Source: Zygnema cylindricum
Taxonomy: Eukaryota; Streptophyta; Zygnematophyceae; Zygnematales; Zygnemataceae
Length of the DNA: 64,000 nt
NCBI GenBank assembly: GCA_037447655.1
Contig: JBBHKE010003421.1
Location: 27,241 to 91,240, forward strand
Direction: 5' to 3'
In this document: one piece after another, positions 23,701 through 36,893 of the stretch
Layout: every line of letters starts with the position of its first letter
Numbering within the stretch: position 1 is the first letter of the stretch
Notes under the pieces: generated by a model
What the model saw: the letters and a program-made list of their open reading frames with translations, nothing else
Told to the model about the DNA's origin: nothing
Databases searched by the model: none
Translations under genes and position numbers: made by a program

Positions 23701-26700
23701 ATGATAGAATGTTGTTGAATGTTAATGAAACTGTTGGCTCGGCTGTTGCCGAATCTCTATGGTTTTCCAAGATTTGACAAATGGAATAATCTGTGTCAAT
23801 TTAGGATTGTGCCATACCTCCTAGCAATGACCTATCCGCGCCTCGTACTAGCTGAACCTACAAAGTTTAGCTGGTCTAGATATTGTGAGATGTTTTAACA
23901 CGCTCATCATGGAAGTGTCTATCACTGGAATGTTGTTTAGTTTGTTCATTCCCCTTGAGGATTTTGTCAGGTACCACTCTGAGCATGAACTTCTACGATA
24001 CATGATGCGTCTTCAAAGCAAAGATCTCAGCCTTGTGCATTCCATGATTCCCCTTGGATCTTGTACAATGAAACTCAATGCCACCTCAGAAATGATCCCT
24101 GTCACATGGAACGAGCTTGCCAATCTCCATCCATTTGCACCTGTGGAGCAGACTCAGGGTTTCCAGGTATAGTGCAATGAACAACAAGTAGGTAGTGCAA
24201 TTAACAATAAGGGTGGTAATACAGCAGAAAGACCACAATCCGGTGTTTAGCATTATGCATGTAAAAGGAAAATTGCACAACTTTTGTGAATTATGGCCAT
24301 TAGTGAAGATATGAAGCAGTTGTATGTTTAATTTATCACTTGGTAATTCTGAAATCTATTGAATGCCTGGTTCATTTCAACTATGTCAAGTGCAGTTATG
24401 GGTCTTTTTTGGCTGTTTCTATTTTAGAACTACGTGTGTTGTGTTTTTTTAAGGGAATGCTATCGGCATTTAATTGGCTATTTTATTCTTTACAATTTTG
24501 TTTTATTCAATTTAAGTACTTATGCTGTCTTTGGCTGTGTTTCAGGAAATGTTCGCCGATCTTGGTGAGATGTTGGCGGAGATCACTGGCTTTGATTCAG
24601 TTTCTCTGCAGCCAAATGCTGGAGCTGCCGGTGAATACGCTGGACTCATGTGCATTAGAGCATTTCACCAGGTCAGTTTTAATTATTGTCCTCTCGTTTT
24701 ACTTGTCTTTAGTTGTAGTCTTTAGTTGTAGTCTAACTTGCCTGGTACTTGATCAACATGCTCTATGGTGGGTTCATTTGATCACTCTCTTCCTCCTTTG
24801 AGCTTCCCTGCAAAGTGGTAGAGGTATTGGCTATGCTACGTCGTATGTGACTGAAATTGTATCGCCAGGAACAGGCGCCTCTCTGAGGAGCTTGTGTCTC
24901 GGGTAGGACAGTTATTTGTTGAAGACTAGCTTTATCCAGTGTAAACTACCACATTTTATTTTCTTTTCTCAATATGCTTATTTCGCCACACATGAATTTG
25001 AAATGTTTCTTAAATTTGCAGTTGCACACTTATTATTCCACACTTTCCTGGGGGTTTTGTTGTTTTTGGCCAGTTATTTTCTACCGTCCATTAAGTCATA
25101 GTAATGCAAAACTATACATTTGTATTTTGTCAGGTGTTAGCTGTAGTGTCTGTGCATTATAACCACCAGGGAAAGTTTTCAGCCTGTTTCTTCAACAGTA
25201 AATAGGTTATTTTTTCTGTTGGAAGCTCTGTCTCTGTATAACTACTGCTTGCTTGTGAACCTGGTGATATACATTCATCGCTGTCAAACACAAACGGTGT
25301 ACTATAGCGTGAGACTGAGGAACAGGGAGAGGAACCGGGCACCTTTTAAACTGTCTGATTCAGTTTAGCTTCGATGTTCAACCCCTCTGGTTTTTCCTTT
25401 AAGAAGAGTTGTTAGGCTTTATGTCTCAAACCAGCTTGCCAATAGGTCCAGATTCAGCTTTTTCTTTGCCCATGTGGTCTGATCCTTTCTGTGTTATTCC
25501 ATCTCCTGAGTTGTTGCCATGATCATATTGCAATACTTGTTTCTCCTATCAGTTTGAAGTGGTTCATATTGGTTCATTTATCCTTATTCTGGCTCGCTTA
25601 TCATTGCTTCACTGAGTGCTTTTATTGTTGGTTCTCTAGTTAGCATTATTATGGTTCAGTTATTGTTCTCTTATTATCCTCTCTACGTTGAGGGACAAAC
25701 TCTGGTAAAGGCTGGGTCAATCATTGATGCATGCTGTAGTACACGGTGGATGACTATCAACCTAAAGAGTTAGTTAGTATTAGGACTGCTTCACATATGT
25801 TAAGTTCGGGTTCAAATGATATGGACAACCGTGAATCGCTTAAAGAATTAGTGTAGCGATTTACTTGTCCTAAATCTGTTATTCATAGGTGCTCTTCAAT
25901 GTTAGAAATTGACAGGAGGCACATTTTAAGAGCCTCATCTCACAGATTCGTGTCACAAGTGGTACTGTTATTGCGGTTGACTGTGTCATTTGATTGATGC
26001 ACACACACAAATCTTCTTTCAAGGCACTTGAATATGAAATCTAATTACAGATTTTTGTTGATAACAGGCCAATGGAGACCACCACCGTGATGTTTGCATT
26101 ATTCCTGTCTCGGCCCATGGAACCAATCCTGCGAGTGCGGCCATGTGTGGAATGAAGATTGTCGCAGTAGGCACAGATGAGAAAGGGAAATGTGAACATT
26201 GGTGAACTGAAGGCCGCTGCAGAGAAGTACAAGGATAATCTCGCAGCTCTCATGGTAAACAGTTCGCAGCACTGGTCCATTCCTATATTGTCTACTGGAG
26301 TGGTCTTGGTCAGGGAATTCAATTATTGGGTGGTTATTTTTTTGGGAAGCTTTATTCTTATGGAGTCTTGACAGATTCCGCAGTTTGTTGTTTACTGTTT
26401 TGTTTTGGTGATGGTTTTTTTGACTATTGTGGGGAAGGTAGACATGTCCTTTTTAAAGTTAGCCCTTTATAAAGCTCAGTCATGCGTAAAACATGCTATG
26501 CAGGCCTATGAGGATTGAGGATGTTGCTGAAATAGTGGGACAATTTCGCTAATCAGCAGGAAGCTCCATCTGTGATTGGATGCAGATCACATATCCTTCT
26601 ACCCACGGTGTCTATGAAGAAGGTGTGGATGAAATTTGCCGCATTATCCATGAAAATGGAGGCCAGGTGTACATGGACGGTGCCAACATGAATGCACAGG

Positions 26701-29700
26701 TAAGGCACTGGAGCTTGTACCTCACCCTTGTTTTTGTGTTATGTTTTTTTTTGCCACTTAAAACACCTTCTCTCCATACACGCTTGTTGGATTATGGACC
26801 TGACGGTTGCGTTTGAAATCCAAGATTCTCACCTTCCGATCGCCAGTTTCCATGTGAAAATCGGGCAAGTGTGTACGGAGAAAAAATATTTTAAGTGGCG
26901 AAAAAGTTATTAATAGTTGATGTATTTCAAACTGTGGAGGAGGGCGTTTAGTGACTGAATTTAAAAGCCTCGTTGGCCCTTGAACAAACCTCCTTTTAAT
27001 TTTCTTTGTGCTTGAAAGCAGCAAGCTGGAACGTCAATTGCAGGGTCTTTTAAAATGGAGAGTATGTCAACTGATTATCTGTCATTATTTTTTTTGGGGG
27101 CAGGTGGGACTTACAAGTCCAGGACACATTGGAGCTGATGTCTGTCACTTGAATCTTCACAAAACTTTCTGTATTCCCCATGGAGGCGGTGGACCTGGTA
27201 TGGGCCCCATTGGAGTGAAGGCACATTTGGCACCGTTCCTCCCTTCACATCCTCTGGTAAGCTTGTGTGATTCTGATTAACACCGAGGTTCGATGTTCTT
27301 ACTGACTAATTTGTTTAATGCTTCAGGCCTTTTCTACACCTTAAGAGTAATTCCAGTTACTAACCTATATACCAGTTAATATTAACTGGTAATATGTCAC
27401 TCACCTGTGTATTCTTGTCTAATAAAATTACTACCGGTGATCAAGATAAGGAAGCATAATCTTTTCGGTGCAAATTTACTGGGGGTATCGAGTTATCTCG
27501 AGCAACCCCGATTGTTATGTTTTTATCACATCTGAAATGTCAATATGGTTGATTCTTTTTCAGATTCCTACTGGAGGACTTCCTCCTCCGAAAGAAAAGG
27601 TGCAACCTCTTGGAACTATCTCTGCTGCTCCCTGGGGATCTGCTCTCATTCTTCCCATCTCCTTCATGTATATTGCTATGATGGGATCAGAAGGTCTCAC
27701 CCAGGCATCCAAAATGGCCATTTTGAGTGCTAACTACATGGCCAAGCGGTTGGAGGTGAGTGAAAATCATATAGATTTTGCAAGTTAAAAAGGGTAGAAG
27801 AAGTAGATGCGAAGGGATCGAAGAAGCTGGAAGATGGCAAACATTGACGACTAGTAAAAATTTTTGGTATCCAGAGGTTTTGAAGAGGAAAGGTCGTATG
27901 AAGGGGTGGAAAGGTAGAAGTTGGGGTAAAGATGCAAATTTCTGTTTTAAAGTGTGAGATTTGTTTCTGATTGACATTAATGTTTGTATGAGTATTCATG
28001 ATGTGACGGGACGTAAATAGTACTTATTGTAGCTGTTCTCTTGGTGAAGTGATTTGAATTATATGGTTTATGGGTGGAATAGGACCATTTCCCTGTACTC
28101 TTCCGTGGAGTGAATGGAACCTGTGCTCACGAGTTTATCATTGACTTGCGTGAATTCAAGGTGACTTCCCAAACTATATTGAAGTGTTTCAAATGATCGA
28201 GCTCTTGGAGGCTTTTTTTCTGGACTGTTTAGACTTTCAGCTTTTGATTTGTTTCCTTCATTTTTTTTGCAGAACACTGCTGGTATTGAGGCAGAAGATG
28301 TTGCGAAGAGACTTATGGATTATGGTTATCATGCCCCTACCATGTCGTGGCCTGTCCCTGGAACTCTTATGATTGAGCCCACTGAGTCTGAGAGTAAGGT
28401 AAGACCTCAATCAGTTCAACTTCATCTTAACCTTACTCCATTCAAATAAGGGGTGCGCACATGTGGTGTGGTGGGGGATGAGATTAACATGTGGCCTTGA
28501 GAACAGCCTTCCCTGCCGGATGCCCACGTGTCCACATCAAAAGTACAGAGTTTTTCTTTACTTTTCGAAAGTGAATTCTGTGATTTCATATCAAGTGGTC
28601 TTTATTTCAAGTTTTAATGTATTTATTGGCTTTGTCGTCTGGCCCACTTGTAGACTGAAATATTACCAAATCGCTAAACATGTAACCTTGTGGCTTACCC
28701 ATTAAGTTCCATGTCATAGCAAATTAGACACTTCTTGACTAACCACTCACCTGGGTTACCTGTAGCAATCATATCCCCAATTTATTGTTACTTCTATACA
28801 GATTGCTTGCTAGGCTTTTTTTTTATTGTCTCTGAATGTTTAGATGTTGACAAGGTTAATTTATTGGCGAGGTTAAGGCTTAAGTAAATTCAGTTAGGAA
28901 GTGTTGAAAGCTGTCCTCTGAGTGAAAACATAGACCTGTGGGTCGTGGCCATTGAGTGGAACCATACTGACATTTACTTTTTGGTGCTCTGTTCAGCTTT
29001 TTTGACTTTTTTTGTGATTTGTTTTTGTTTCTGTAGTCGGAGTTGGACCGATTCTGTAATGCCATGATTGCGATCCGGGAAGAAATTCGCGCAATTGAGA
29101 CCGGCTCGGCGAGCAAATGGGACAATGTCCTCAAGGTGAGAAAATGGAGCATTGAGACAAATGCGTAGTATCTCAATTATTTAAAGATCAGTGTGAATTT
29201 TATTTGAGTAAAGCCAAGGAAAGCGAAACTGTTGTTATATATTCATACTTATTCCTTTGTTGTTTTATTTTTGGATTGTTTATAACTATTCGTTTGCAAG
29301 AAGTGTTGTTCACGAATTCAGTATCAAATGTTACGGAATTGAGCTGATCAAGCATATTTTGGGCTCATCTTTTTTTTTCTGTTTTTTGTTTTTTGTCCTT
29401 CCACAGAATGCTCCTCACCCAGCTTCCCTGGTATTGGCCGATGAATGGACAAAGCCATATTCTCGAGAACAGGCTGCATTCCCGGCTTCCTGGGTCCGTG
29501 CCTCCAAGTTTTGGCCTACAACAGGTACGCTCGGTTTTCTTCTGAGGCTCTGTTACATTTTCTTTCTTTAAAAGCTCTTTTTGTTTGAAAAGAGCTTTGA
29601 ATTGATATTTGAACTTTGGATATATTTTATCGGGCCGAAGTTTTATGTGATTCAGTGTATTTTCTCCCTGTGGGCTGTTGTTTTATATTGGAAAGTATTG

Positions 29701-30092
29701 AAAAATGTAGTTGCAGGGATGAGCAGGGGCGCGAAGAATTCTTTTGTTGCGGGGATAAAGAGAAAAAGGGATGACACTGTTGAAGTTAGAGATTATGGAT
29801 TATGGGTTTGTATGGATTAGAGATTTGTATGGAGTATGGGTTGTAATGGGTTGTATGGGTTGTTCTGATTTGTGCGGAGTTCATTTGTATGGAGTTTCGA
29901 TTTCTGTTTTGATGTGTGTGTTGTATTGATTTGGTTGGAGTACAGATTTGGTTTGGTTTTTGATTTGGTTGGAGTCTTACGGCTTTTGTTCTGATTTGCA
30001 ATTGTGCAGGACGAGTGGATAATGTATTTGGAGACCGTAATCTTGTCTGTACAAACCCACCTGTGGAGACCGTTCAAGAAGTGGCAGCTTAA
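20748..30092 (+). CDS. GLDC: Glycine decarboxylase P-protein, mitochondrial, 15 exons
   Basis: The P-protein of the glycine cleavage system is a pyridoxal-phosphate enzyme of the mitochondrial matrix. It decarboxylates glycine and passes the aminomethyl group to lipoyl H-protein. Exons: 20748-22025, 22601-22849, 23169-23246, 23592-23692, 23971-24166, 24546-24671, 26068-26254, 26586-26699, 27104-27256, 27564-27755, 28083-28160, 28273-28398, 29037-29135, 29407-29524, 30010-30092. All introns are GT-AG. Apart from one extra A in exon 7 the join gives about 1058 residues, typical of plant P-proteins. The arginine-rich, acid-poor N-terminus ([19 protein letters not shown]) looks like a mitochondrial presequence. 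Exon 9 holds [18 protein letters not shown], with the PLP lysine near residue 796. Family blocks such as [18 protein letters not shown] and [12 protein letters not shown] are intact. The ATG context (gaaacATGG) is good. Sequence flavour is plant-like. Confidence 0.97.
22131..22182 (+). repeat. Decayed copy of the 3' end of exon 1 inside intron 1
   Basis: The words 'agcaacacattcgacgagat' and 'tttgcact/cttgcatt' repeat the last 50 bases of exon 1 (about 21976-22025), with roughly ten differences and a one-base shift. It is not followed by a functional donor in frame. It looks like an old local exon duplication that has lost coding constraint. Confidence 0.8.
26718..26935. mobile_element. Small MITE in intron 8 of the glycine decarboxylase gene
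   Basis: Inverted arms are TTTGCCACTTAAAACACC...TCTCCATACACGC on the left and TGTGTACGGAGAAAAAATATTTTAAGTGGCGAAAAA on the right, with a spacer of about 85 bp. The same arms occur at 31875-32085 and 57133-57812. The outer ends are degraded, so the limits are approximate. It sits between exon 8 (ends 26699) and exon 9 (starts 27104) and leaves the splice sites untouched. Confidence 0.75.
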
Positions 30093-31499
30093 ATCGGATT
30101 TAATATCCACTCTACGAATCAGTTTATTGTCTCCGTGCATCTGATATGGACAAACGAAGTATATATACACATCAGAATCTTTTGGACCGGTGTTATCAGA
30201 AACAAAACGGCTTTTTTTCGGAGAAAACTTGCCTCGAAGAAGTAATGTAACAGAGGAACATGTTTTTGTAAGCAATAAGGGGTTTTTTAACGAAAGACTT
30301 TATTGTCGAAGGTGATAAAAAAGATAAGTCCGTAAGGTGGGAAGAAGAGGAAAAGTTATTGAAGTGAAAGCTTAAGGTAGGTCGAGGAAAGCTGTTTTAA
30401 TTTGGACGATTAGTTTCTTGTTGCAATTAGGAATGAAGTACAAAGAGAACTTCACCCAATTGTATAGAGTGACAACCGAAATTGTTTTTATTAGGTCAAA
30501 AAGGGACGTTCCTTTGTGCAGTTGATGATATAGTTAAAATTAGTGTAGCACATTTTAAGTAACTATAATGCAGGCTTTTTTTAAAATACAAAAATAAATT
30601 CATATATATTTTTTTCTGATTTATAATTGTTATCTGGATTATAGTATGCTGCATTAGTTCAAAGTGTATCTGGTTTTGAGCTGGAGGTATATTTGGTGTG
30701 GAGAGTAAACATTTTGAACCTTGAGAATAGTGGGTAAAAACAATTCATTTCTCCTTTTTTCTTTTTTTTTATTGATCTTTTAATTTTTGTGTTGATTCAT
30801 ATTCCTCTTGGCAAATAGACATCAGCAATATAACTAAATATAGCAATTCAAGATGGAATGTGACTATCTCCATTTATTCGCCATGAAAGAAGTAAAAGCT
30901 AAAATATTGTGGAAGATTCCTATGTGTTTAGAGTAACATTGTCTATGTATGGAATGGGAAAAAAAAATACTAGCTACTGATAACTTAAGCGATGAAAACT
31001 GTGCAGTCTATGATAAGAAACAGTCTACCCCCCCACCAGACATTAGTAACTTTTTCCCATTATGGTGTTTTACCTCCAGATTTGGATAATTACTCCTCCT
31101 GCACTACAGGACAAGTGTTACAAAACTTATCTACTTCACACGACATCATCAACATCCACACAAGCAAAGAATATTGACGGTGTCAATTCTAAGAAATCTC
31201 AATGTGCAGTTTCGACGTAAACACTCCTTTTCATATATCACATATTTTTTCGCTAGACATGCAACCTCTCTCTCTCTCATTATTTTCTCCCTCTCTTCCC
31301 TCCCAATCCCCTCTCGCTCCTTCCATCCTCACTCTCCCCCTCTCTCCCCTCACTCTCCCTCCTTCAACCTCTGCTTTTGGTTTTTCACGCCGGCGTCGTT
31401 TCTAAAAAACAAAATACAGAGGAGCTTGAGAGTAATGACCAATCAACAAAAACCCTTGACGACTGTCAGAATCTTGACCTCCGTCAGAATAAAACCACC
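30093..31499. other. Downstream of the glycine decarboxylase gene, spacer
   Basis: The first few hundred bases presumably form the 3' untranslated region and terminator; no unambiguous poly-A signal is chosen. A polypyrimidine tract lies at 31264-31367. Open frames at 31174-31521 and 31202-31405 follow from that low-complexity sequence and are not believed. Confidence 0.4.
31264..31367 (+). repeat. Polypyrimidine (CT-rich) tract
   Basis: Almost uninterrupted C and T over about 100 bases, with CTCTCTCT and CTCCCTC words. Confidence 0.85.
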
Positions 31500-32600
31500 T
31501 GCAACATCCCAAACCGCATAATCACACTCCATCCTAGAGTGTGACGGGCGATCACTCTAACATGCTGAGCTGTCAGAGCTACAACTGCAACTGGGGAAGA
31601 GTTCGCCCAAAACATGTCTCCAAAAAAGTAAATGGGCATCATCGAGCAAAAAAAATTCAATACTTTGCGAAGAATAACAGGTGAGTCTCACTTGGAGCAG
31701 AAAACCCACCCTCGTAAGCAATTGTCACAATAGTGTCGTGAACAGTGCCGTATGCTTGAATCAACTCTCTCCTATGTGGACATCAAATCAAATGAACCCC
31801 ATGTGGCACAAGAACACAGGCGCACCAACAAACGAGAGAATCGAGCAAAGACAAATGAGGGAGGCCAAGCGGTACACTGTGCATCACTATTAGAGTTAAT
31901 ATTTTTTTTGTCTCTTAAAACATTTTTTCTCGTTACACGTCCGGTTTTCACATGGAGGCCGCCAATGGGAAACTGAAAATATTACCTTTCAATCACAAAC
32001 GTTAGATCCACAATCCGACATGTGTACGGAGAAAAAATGTTTTAAGAGACGAAAAAAATATAAACATTAGTAGCGATTCTCGGTGTAGTGAATTGAGGAG
32101 CCGTGAAACAAATAGTGGAAAAAAATGTGTATTTCTTGTTGCTAAGCTCGAGAACTAGGAGCCCGAAAAAGAGAAACCCGGGACCAAAGAGTCAATGGGA
32201 AGCTCCTCGTGGAGATCAGATCCAACGGCGGTGACAACCATCTCATATATTACTTCTTAGACACAAGAAATAGACTCCATAAGGAGGGTAAAACAACTGA
32301 GCGTATCCGCCAAAGTACGATCCGACGGCCGTAAAGCATATCCGTCAAAGTAAAAGATCAAAAGTCGTTCGGGTGTCGAGAAGGTTGGGGAGGTCGTCTA
32401 TGTGGGACAAATCAGTATGAAGACAAGAATCAAGAAATTGGGTCACAAAAGAATGCAAGACCACCGAGAAAACGTTTGGCCACAAGAGAACTCAACGAGT
32501 GGGCACCTTAACAGAAGAACGCTCTCAGGTGGAGTGGGAGAGTGAAAACCATGAGAGAGACTGGAAGGAGAAGGGAGAAGGTGACATTCTGTTAGAATGT
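31500..32600 (-). pseudogene. LINE-like retroelement fragment, copy 2, heavily decayed
   Basis: Sequence runs parallel to the better copy at 34194-35786. For example 31735-31870 corresponds to 34775-34905 ('gcatgaatcaactc', 'aaatg.accccat', 'gagggaggccaagc'), and 32385-32450 corresponds to 35570-35640 ('ggtcgtc..cgtgggacaaat'). No open frame survives. A TA-flanked MITE interrupts it at 31875-32085. The limits are estimated from where similarity fades. Confidence 0.7.
31873..32087. mobile_element. TA-flanked MITE inserted in a LINE fragment
   Basis: The element 31875-32085 (211 bp) lies between TA dinucleotides (31873-31874 and 32086-32087). The right end inverted reads CACCGAGAATCGCTACTAAT and the left end CACTGTGCATCACTATTAGAG. 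Both continue into the arm TTTTTTTCGTCTCTTAAAAC and a CTCCGTACAC word. Its interior differs from the larger members of the CACCGCGAATCG family, but the ends are the same. The TA duplication suggests Tc1/mariner-type mobilisation. Confidence 0.82.
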
Positions 32601-34193
32601 TTGAAGAAATTGTAGGTCAACAACCTGATATATTGGGCCATGTTTTGTGTGTCATCAGGTAACGAATGGAAGAGGCATGAAGAGGAAAGCAAAACCGGAA
32701 GTATTTAAGGCATGGTTTTCACCAAGAAAGAATAAAAGTCTAGAGTGACCATTACGAGTGACGAGTCTCGATCACAGAGGAAGGAAGTCATTGTTGGCTG
32801 ACAAAGTGAACTCCATGAAATCGCAAGCTGCCAAATACAAACGCGTATCGAGACGTGGATTTTTCCCAATTGTGATCTCCCCCGAATCCGCATCACAATA
32901 ATCAATACACTAGCGATTCTCTTCCCGTTTTTTATACTTAAACCGCTTTCAGTTGTACCCACCAAGTAGCGGAATTTAAGCTTCACGGCCCCCTAATACG
33001 ATTTCTCGGGCGCTTGATAATATCGACTTAGAATGTATACGGTCGCGGGTATATTGGGCCACATAACAACACTTAAATACCCAATGAATCGTGACTAGTG
33101 TAAATAAGTTATCAGTGTAAAGAAACAGATAATGTTGTTAGTTCGATTTTGGGTTCAAAGACCTAACGCCAAAAAAACATTGATGCGGATTTGCACATTT
33201 AAAGGCTAATGTCCATCAGGGAAAATGTGAGGTTGTTGGCAAACGTGGTACCACATAAGTTCAAATCGGGTATTGAAAATCATCACTAATTTTCACTGTG
33301 TTCGCACAAGGTCATTCTACTAGTGTACAACACAACTTTTGTACTCTTTGCAGATGCTTTGTCAAATACCAGCTAATTTTTTTAGGGGTTCTTATTCTTT
33401 CGCGTGACGAATGAGCGTTGCTAGAAGTAGTGTGCCGAATGGACGTTGACTACAATAGCGTGACGAAAGTGCGTTACGAGATTACTTTTGTGATTTTGGT
33501 TGGATTTTTGATTGTACATATCATGTGCAATGCTTTTTGAGTTAGGTTGGTTGCCATCCTAACATGTATGTTCATCGCTAGTTACAGAAAGTTTTGAAGG
33601 GAATGCTTCGCGAATGAAATAGACAACGGTCATTGCTACTTCCCATACCTCCGAAGATAGTGATCGAATTTCTCAGAGAATTATTACCTACTATGTTAAA
33701 CTATTAAATCTTGATTCTAATGGTGCTGTACATGTAAGTTTTTAGAGGTTGACTCTTTACCCTTTTAATTTATCATTTTCATCTTTGTTTGCCTTTTTGT
33801 CTTAACAAAATCCAATGGAAAAAAAAACCATAAACATATAATCAAATAAAAAAATAATATTAGTTTATTGGCAAGATACTCTGTAATGTTGTTCGCAGAT
33901 AACAACAAAATAAAAGGTACGGCGTAGTACAGAGGGCTCCCGATTTATGTAAACAACCTCACATTTAGTCCGATAGAACTTCATAAAAATATTATATGGC
34001 CGACTTTATTAAAAAGCGCGATGGTAAACCATCTGAGTCCATAAAAAAAAAAAAAAGTAGCTTTGCTAAAACTAAGAAACCACATAACAAGGGAATAAAC
34101 AAAAGGGAAAATCAAGGGAAAAACTACGAAAATACGAAAGGATGGCAGGGAAGTCTAAAACACCCAAAAAAACCAAATCCAACAAACAAAACA
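32601..34193. other. Spacer without recognised gene
   Basis: No coding region is supported. The frame at 32705-32986 (-) has no recognised domain. A possible decayed MITE end ('cccaatgaatcgtgactag') lies near 33080. The lysine-rich frame at 33996-34217 (+) lies next to and antisense to the LINE fragment and is probably its 3' untranslated region read backwards. Confidence 0.4.
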
Positions 34194-35786
34194 TCAAAGG
34201 AAAAAGCTAACACGTAGCGAAAAAAGCCCCCAACATAACCAAAAATTTACGGAAAGCAACCACGTAAGTCCCCGAACCCCGGAGGAGCACAGGGAGGAAG
34301 TTCCGGAACACGCCGTCGATCCATAACGGCAATAGACGAAAGAAGTAATATAGAGGCCAACACCCGTTGTAGGGCCACGGAAAAACGTTGACGATAAAAA
34401 GAAGTAAGGACTGAAACAGGAGGGCTCCCAGGTCCTTGCCTCTCGAACGAGCGTCGACCAAAAGTACGGAAAAACTCGTCCAAAGCAACACCCAAGCAAC
34501 CAAATATCTCGACCGCCATCGGAATGAAGCCATCCATCGCGTCGCGATGGGCATAATCACGCTCTTTCCTTTAAGCTGGGTCACGGGCAACCACTCCCAT
34601 ATGCCGAGCCGCTTGGTTGACGACTGTAGTTGAGGTAAGGTTCTTCAAAACAATGTCACCAAATGTACGACGCGCACCATCAAGTAATACAAGGTCGATC
34701 CGACGCGAAGGAATAATGTGAGAGACCTCGCGACGAACAGAAAATCCCCCCTCAGAAGCGATAGTAGCGATGGTGTCTCAAATCGTGTCGTGCGCATGAA
34801 TCAACTCGCCCCCGTGGGAGCAACGAAGCAAATGGACCCCATCGGGCTCGAGAACGGAGCAAACAAGTGAGCCAAGCAAAGGTGGGTGAGGGAGGCCAAG
34901 CCGGAATCTAAGGGCCGTGGTGAACTGAGCCGGGGTGAAACGAAGAGTGGATAGGATAGGGACGGCCAATAGCCAAGCTCTAGAGCCAGGTCCGCCACAA
35001 GACAGAAAACGGGCACGCGAAGAATTGGAAGGAAGCGCGTGAAGATTGAATAGCGGCGACAACCCGATCAGAAATGGATTCTTGAACACGTGCAACTGAT
35101 GTCGTAACGAGAGTGGAAAAAATTGGCATGTCCTCGATAGCAGCCGGATTAAGAGAACGTGATGCATCCAAAAGAAACCGCTGAAAGGCGAGCTCACCAT
35201 CCGAAACACGGGGAACCACGGCCGCAAGAATAAGAGTGTCCCCGGCCAGAAAACGAGAGACAATAGTGGAAGCAACAAGGCACCAACTCCCCAAATAGGC
35301 GGCAGGAGCAACACGCGCCGTCGAGAGTAAACCCAAACCGCCAGCCAAGACAGGAAGAGAGGCTTGGATGCGTGCCACAGGCCCAAACTCGCGATCTAAA
35401 GCTCCACGGCCCAACAAAGTATGGAGGACATCCATAAGCCGATCATTGAATGTAGAAAGTGAGGACACAAAAGATGGGGTGGGAGGGGAAGTCCGAGTAA
35501 GGTAGGAGGGTCGGTGAGGGAAACAACGTGTCAGAAGAACAAAGGCAACCTGGGGATCACAAAGGTGAGGAAGGTCGTCGACGTGGGATAAATCTGTCTG
35601 AAGAGCGGAATCAAGGAATGGCGTGACGTATGGATCGGAACCAAGCGGGCAACCCAACACACGAATGCCTTCGGAAGGAGGAGTCTGAAAACCAGGAGGG
35701 GGAGTGAAAGGAGGAGGAATAGGACGTGGGGACCAGACAACACACTTAGAGGGCTGGTCCGAAAGACTTCATCATTAGATTTCAAT
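34194..35786 (-). pseudogene. LINE-like retroelement, C-terminal part of the polymerase ORF, copy 1
   Basis: Read on the minus strand the segments follow the post-catalytic part of a non-LTR reverse-transcriptase protein. First comes a thumb-type motif (EGIRVLGCPLGSDPYV, about 35640-35690). Next is GGLGLLSTARVAPAAYLGSW (about 35265-35330), then ALRFRLGLPHPPLLG and CSHGGELIHAHD (34785-34920). The tail contains YAHRDAMDGFIPMAVEIFG followed by YRQRFSVALQR (34380-34560). The catalytic reverse-transcriptase palm is absent, so the copy is 5'-truncated at about 35790, the usual LINE pattern. Frameshifts near 35010 and 34780 and a TAA at about 34575 prove decay. Assignment to a named LINE clade is not possible here. 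Confidence 0.75.
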
Positions 35787-35849
35787 TTATGCGACTAAGT
35801 TTAAAAGTCACCTTGTGGTTTAAACATTGTTCACATAGCAGTGTAATAA

Positions 35850-36085
35850 ATTGGCCTTGCGCACAACACTGTTACATGTGGTCCTCACAGTTCTGTTAAC
35901 GTCACATTTTGCCGACCGTGTGGATTGTTGCTTTTCTTATGACGGTCAACATTCACAAGCGCACCAAAAGCTTAACCGGTTAATTATAGTTTTCCAGAAG
36001 TCAGATTTTCAACGCAATGACCGTCAATTACTGACTCGAACGATACCGAATCTGTACATATGTGTGCGTAGATTGTACTGCACAT
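35850..36085 (+). repeat. Partial copy of the foldback element arm
   Basis: Resembles the right arm of the foldback element at 62298-62470: 'gttac..gtg', 'ccgaccgtgtg', 'ttatgacggtcaac.ttc.caagcgc', 'attgaccgtc'. Identity is moderate. No coding function is visible. Confidence 0.55.
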
Positions 36086-36308
36086 CGTACTATTTTGAAC
36101 AAGCTGAGTAAGCGCTTGCGCCCAACCAAAATACGCACGGACTTATCATTTCCAAGATTCAATTCCTTTGATCTTCAGACCGCTAGAGCCGTTAATAGGA
36201 ACATGGGCACATGTAGCAATGCTATTCAGTACCCTCCAGATAATGATTCACTGCTATACAGCAGTGACATTAGGATTACATTAGTTAGTTGACCAAAAGT
36301 TGAATGTG

Positions 36309-36360
36309 TCTTTTACCAGATGATCAAGTCTTTTACCAGATGATCAAGTCTTTTACCAAA
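36309..36360 (+). repeat. 20-bp tandem repeat, about 2.6 copies
   Basis: The unit TCTTTTACCAGATGATCAAG is repeated head to tail, ending with a partial copy. Confidence 0.9.
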
Positions 36361-36893
36361 AAATAATGAAACTTCCACTTTTGTCCTCTAATACCATATT
36401 GAGCATGAAAACATCTACAAGCTAGCACCATACCAGAGTACTATTGATCTGATCTGCAGAGACTATGGTTATAAAAGTTGAAAACAAAGTCCAGACAACA
36501 AGCCACATCGATATACATTAAAAGCGCCATTAACTTGTAAATTCCATATTGAACAAAAACCCGAAAGAAATAGGAGAATACAAAAACGCCAACCTCCAAA
36601 AATAAACAGCAGCATGGTGATGTAAAAACTTGAAACAGACTCTCATAGTCAGTCAGTTGTCACAACATTACAAAATTTGTGTCCTACAACAAATAGTGCA
36701 TTCAGACTGGAAAGTTTTACTTCAAAAAAGAAATACAAGGAACAAATAACTGCAAAAAAATTGGTAACTGAGTTATTCCAGTCTCATAAAAAGAAAGAGG
36801 CAACTTCTGATTGTAGTAACAATTAATATAAAAAGTACAGATATACAATATTTTAAAAGAAATTAACAACATTTCCTGCAAACCTACATTTCC

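Noticed and set aside
33996-34217. Lysine-rich 73-codon plus-strand frame
   Set aside because: Low complexity and antisense to the 3' flank of the LINE fragment; no domain.
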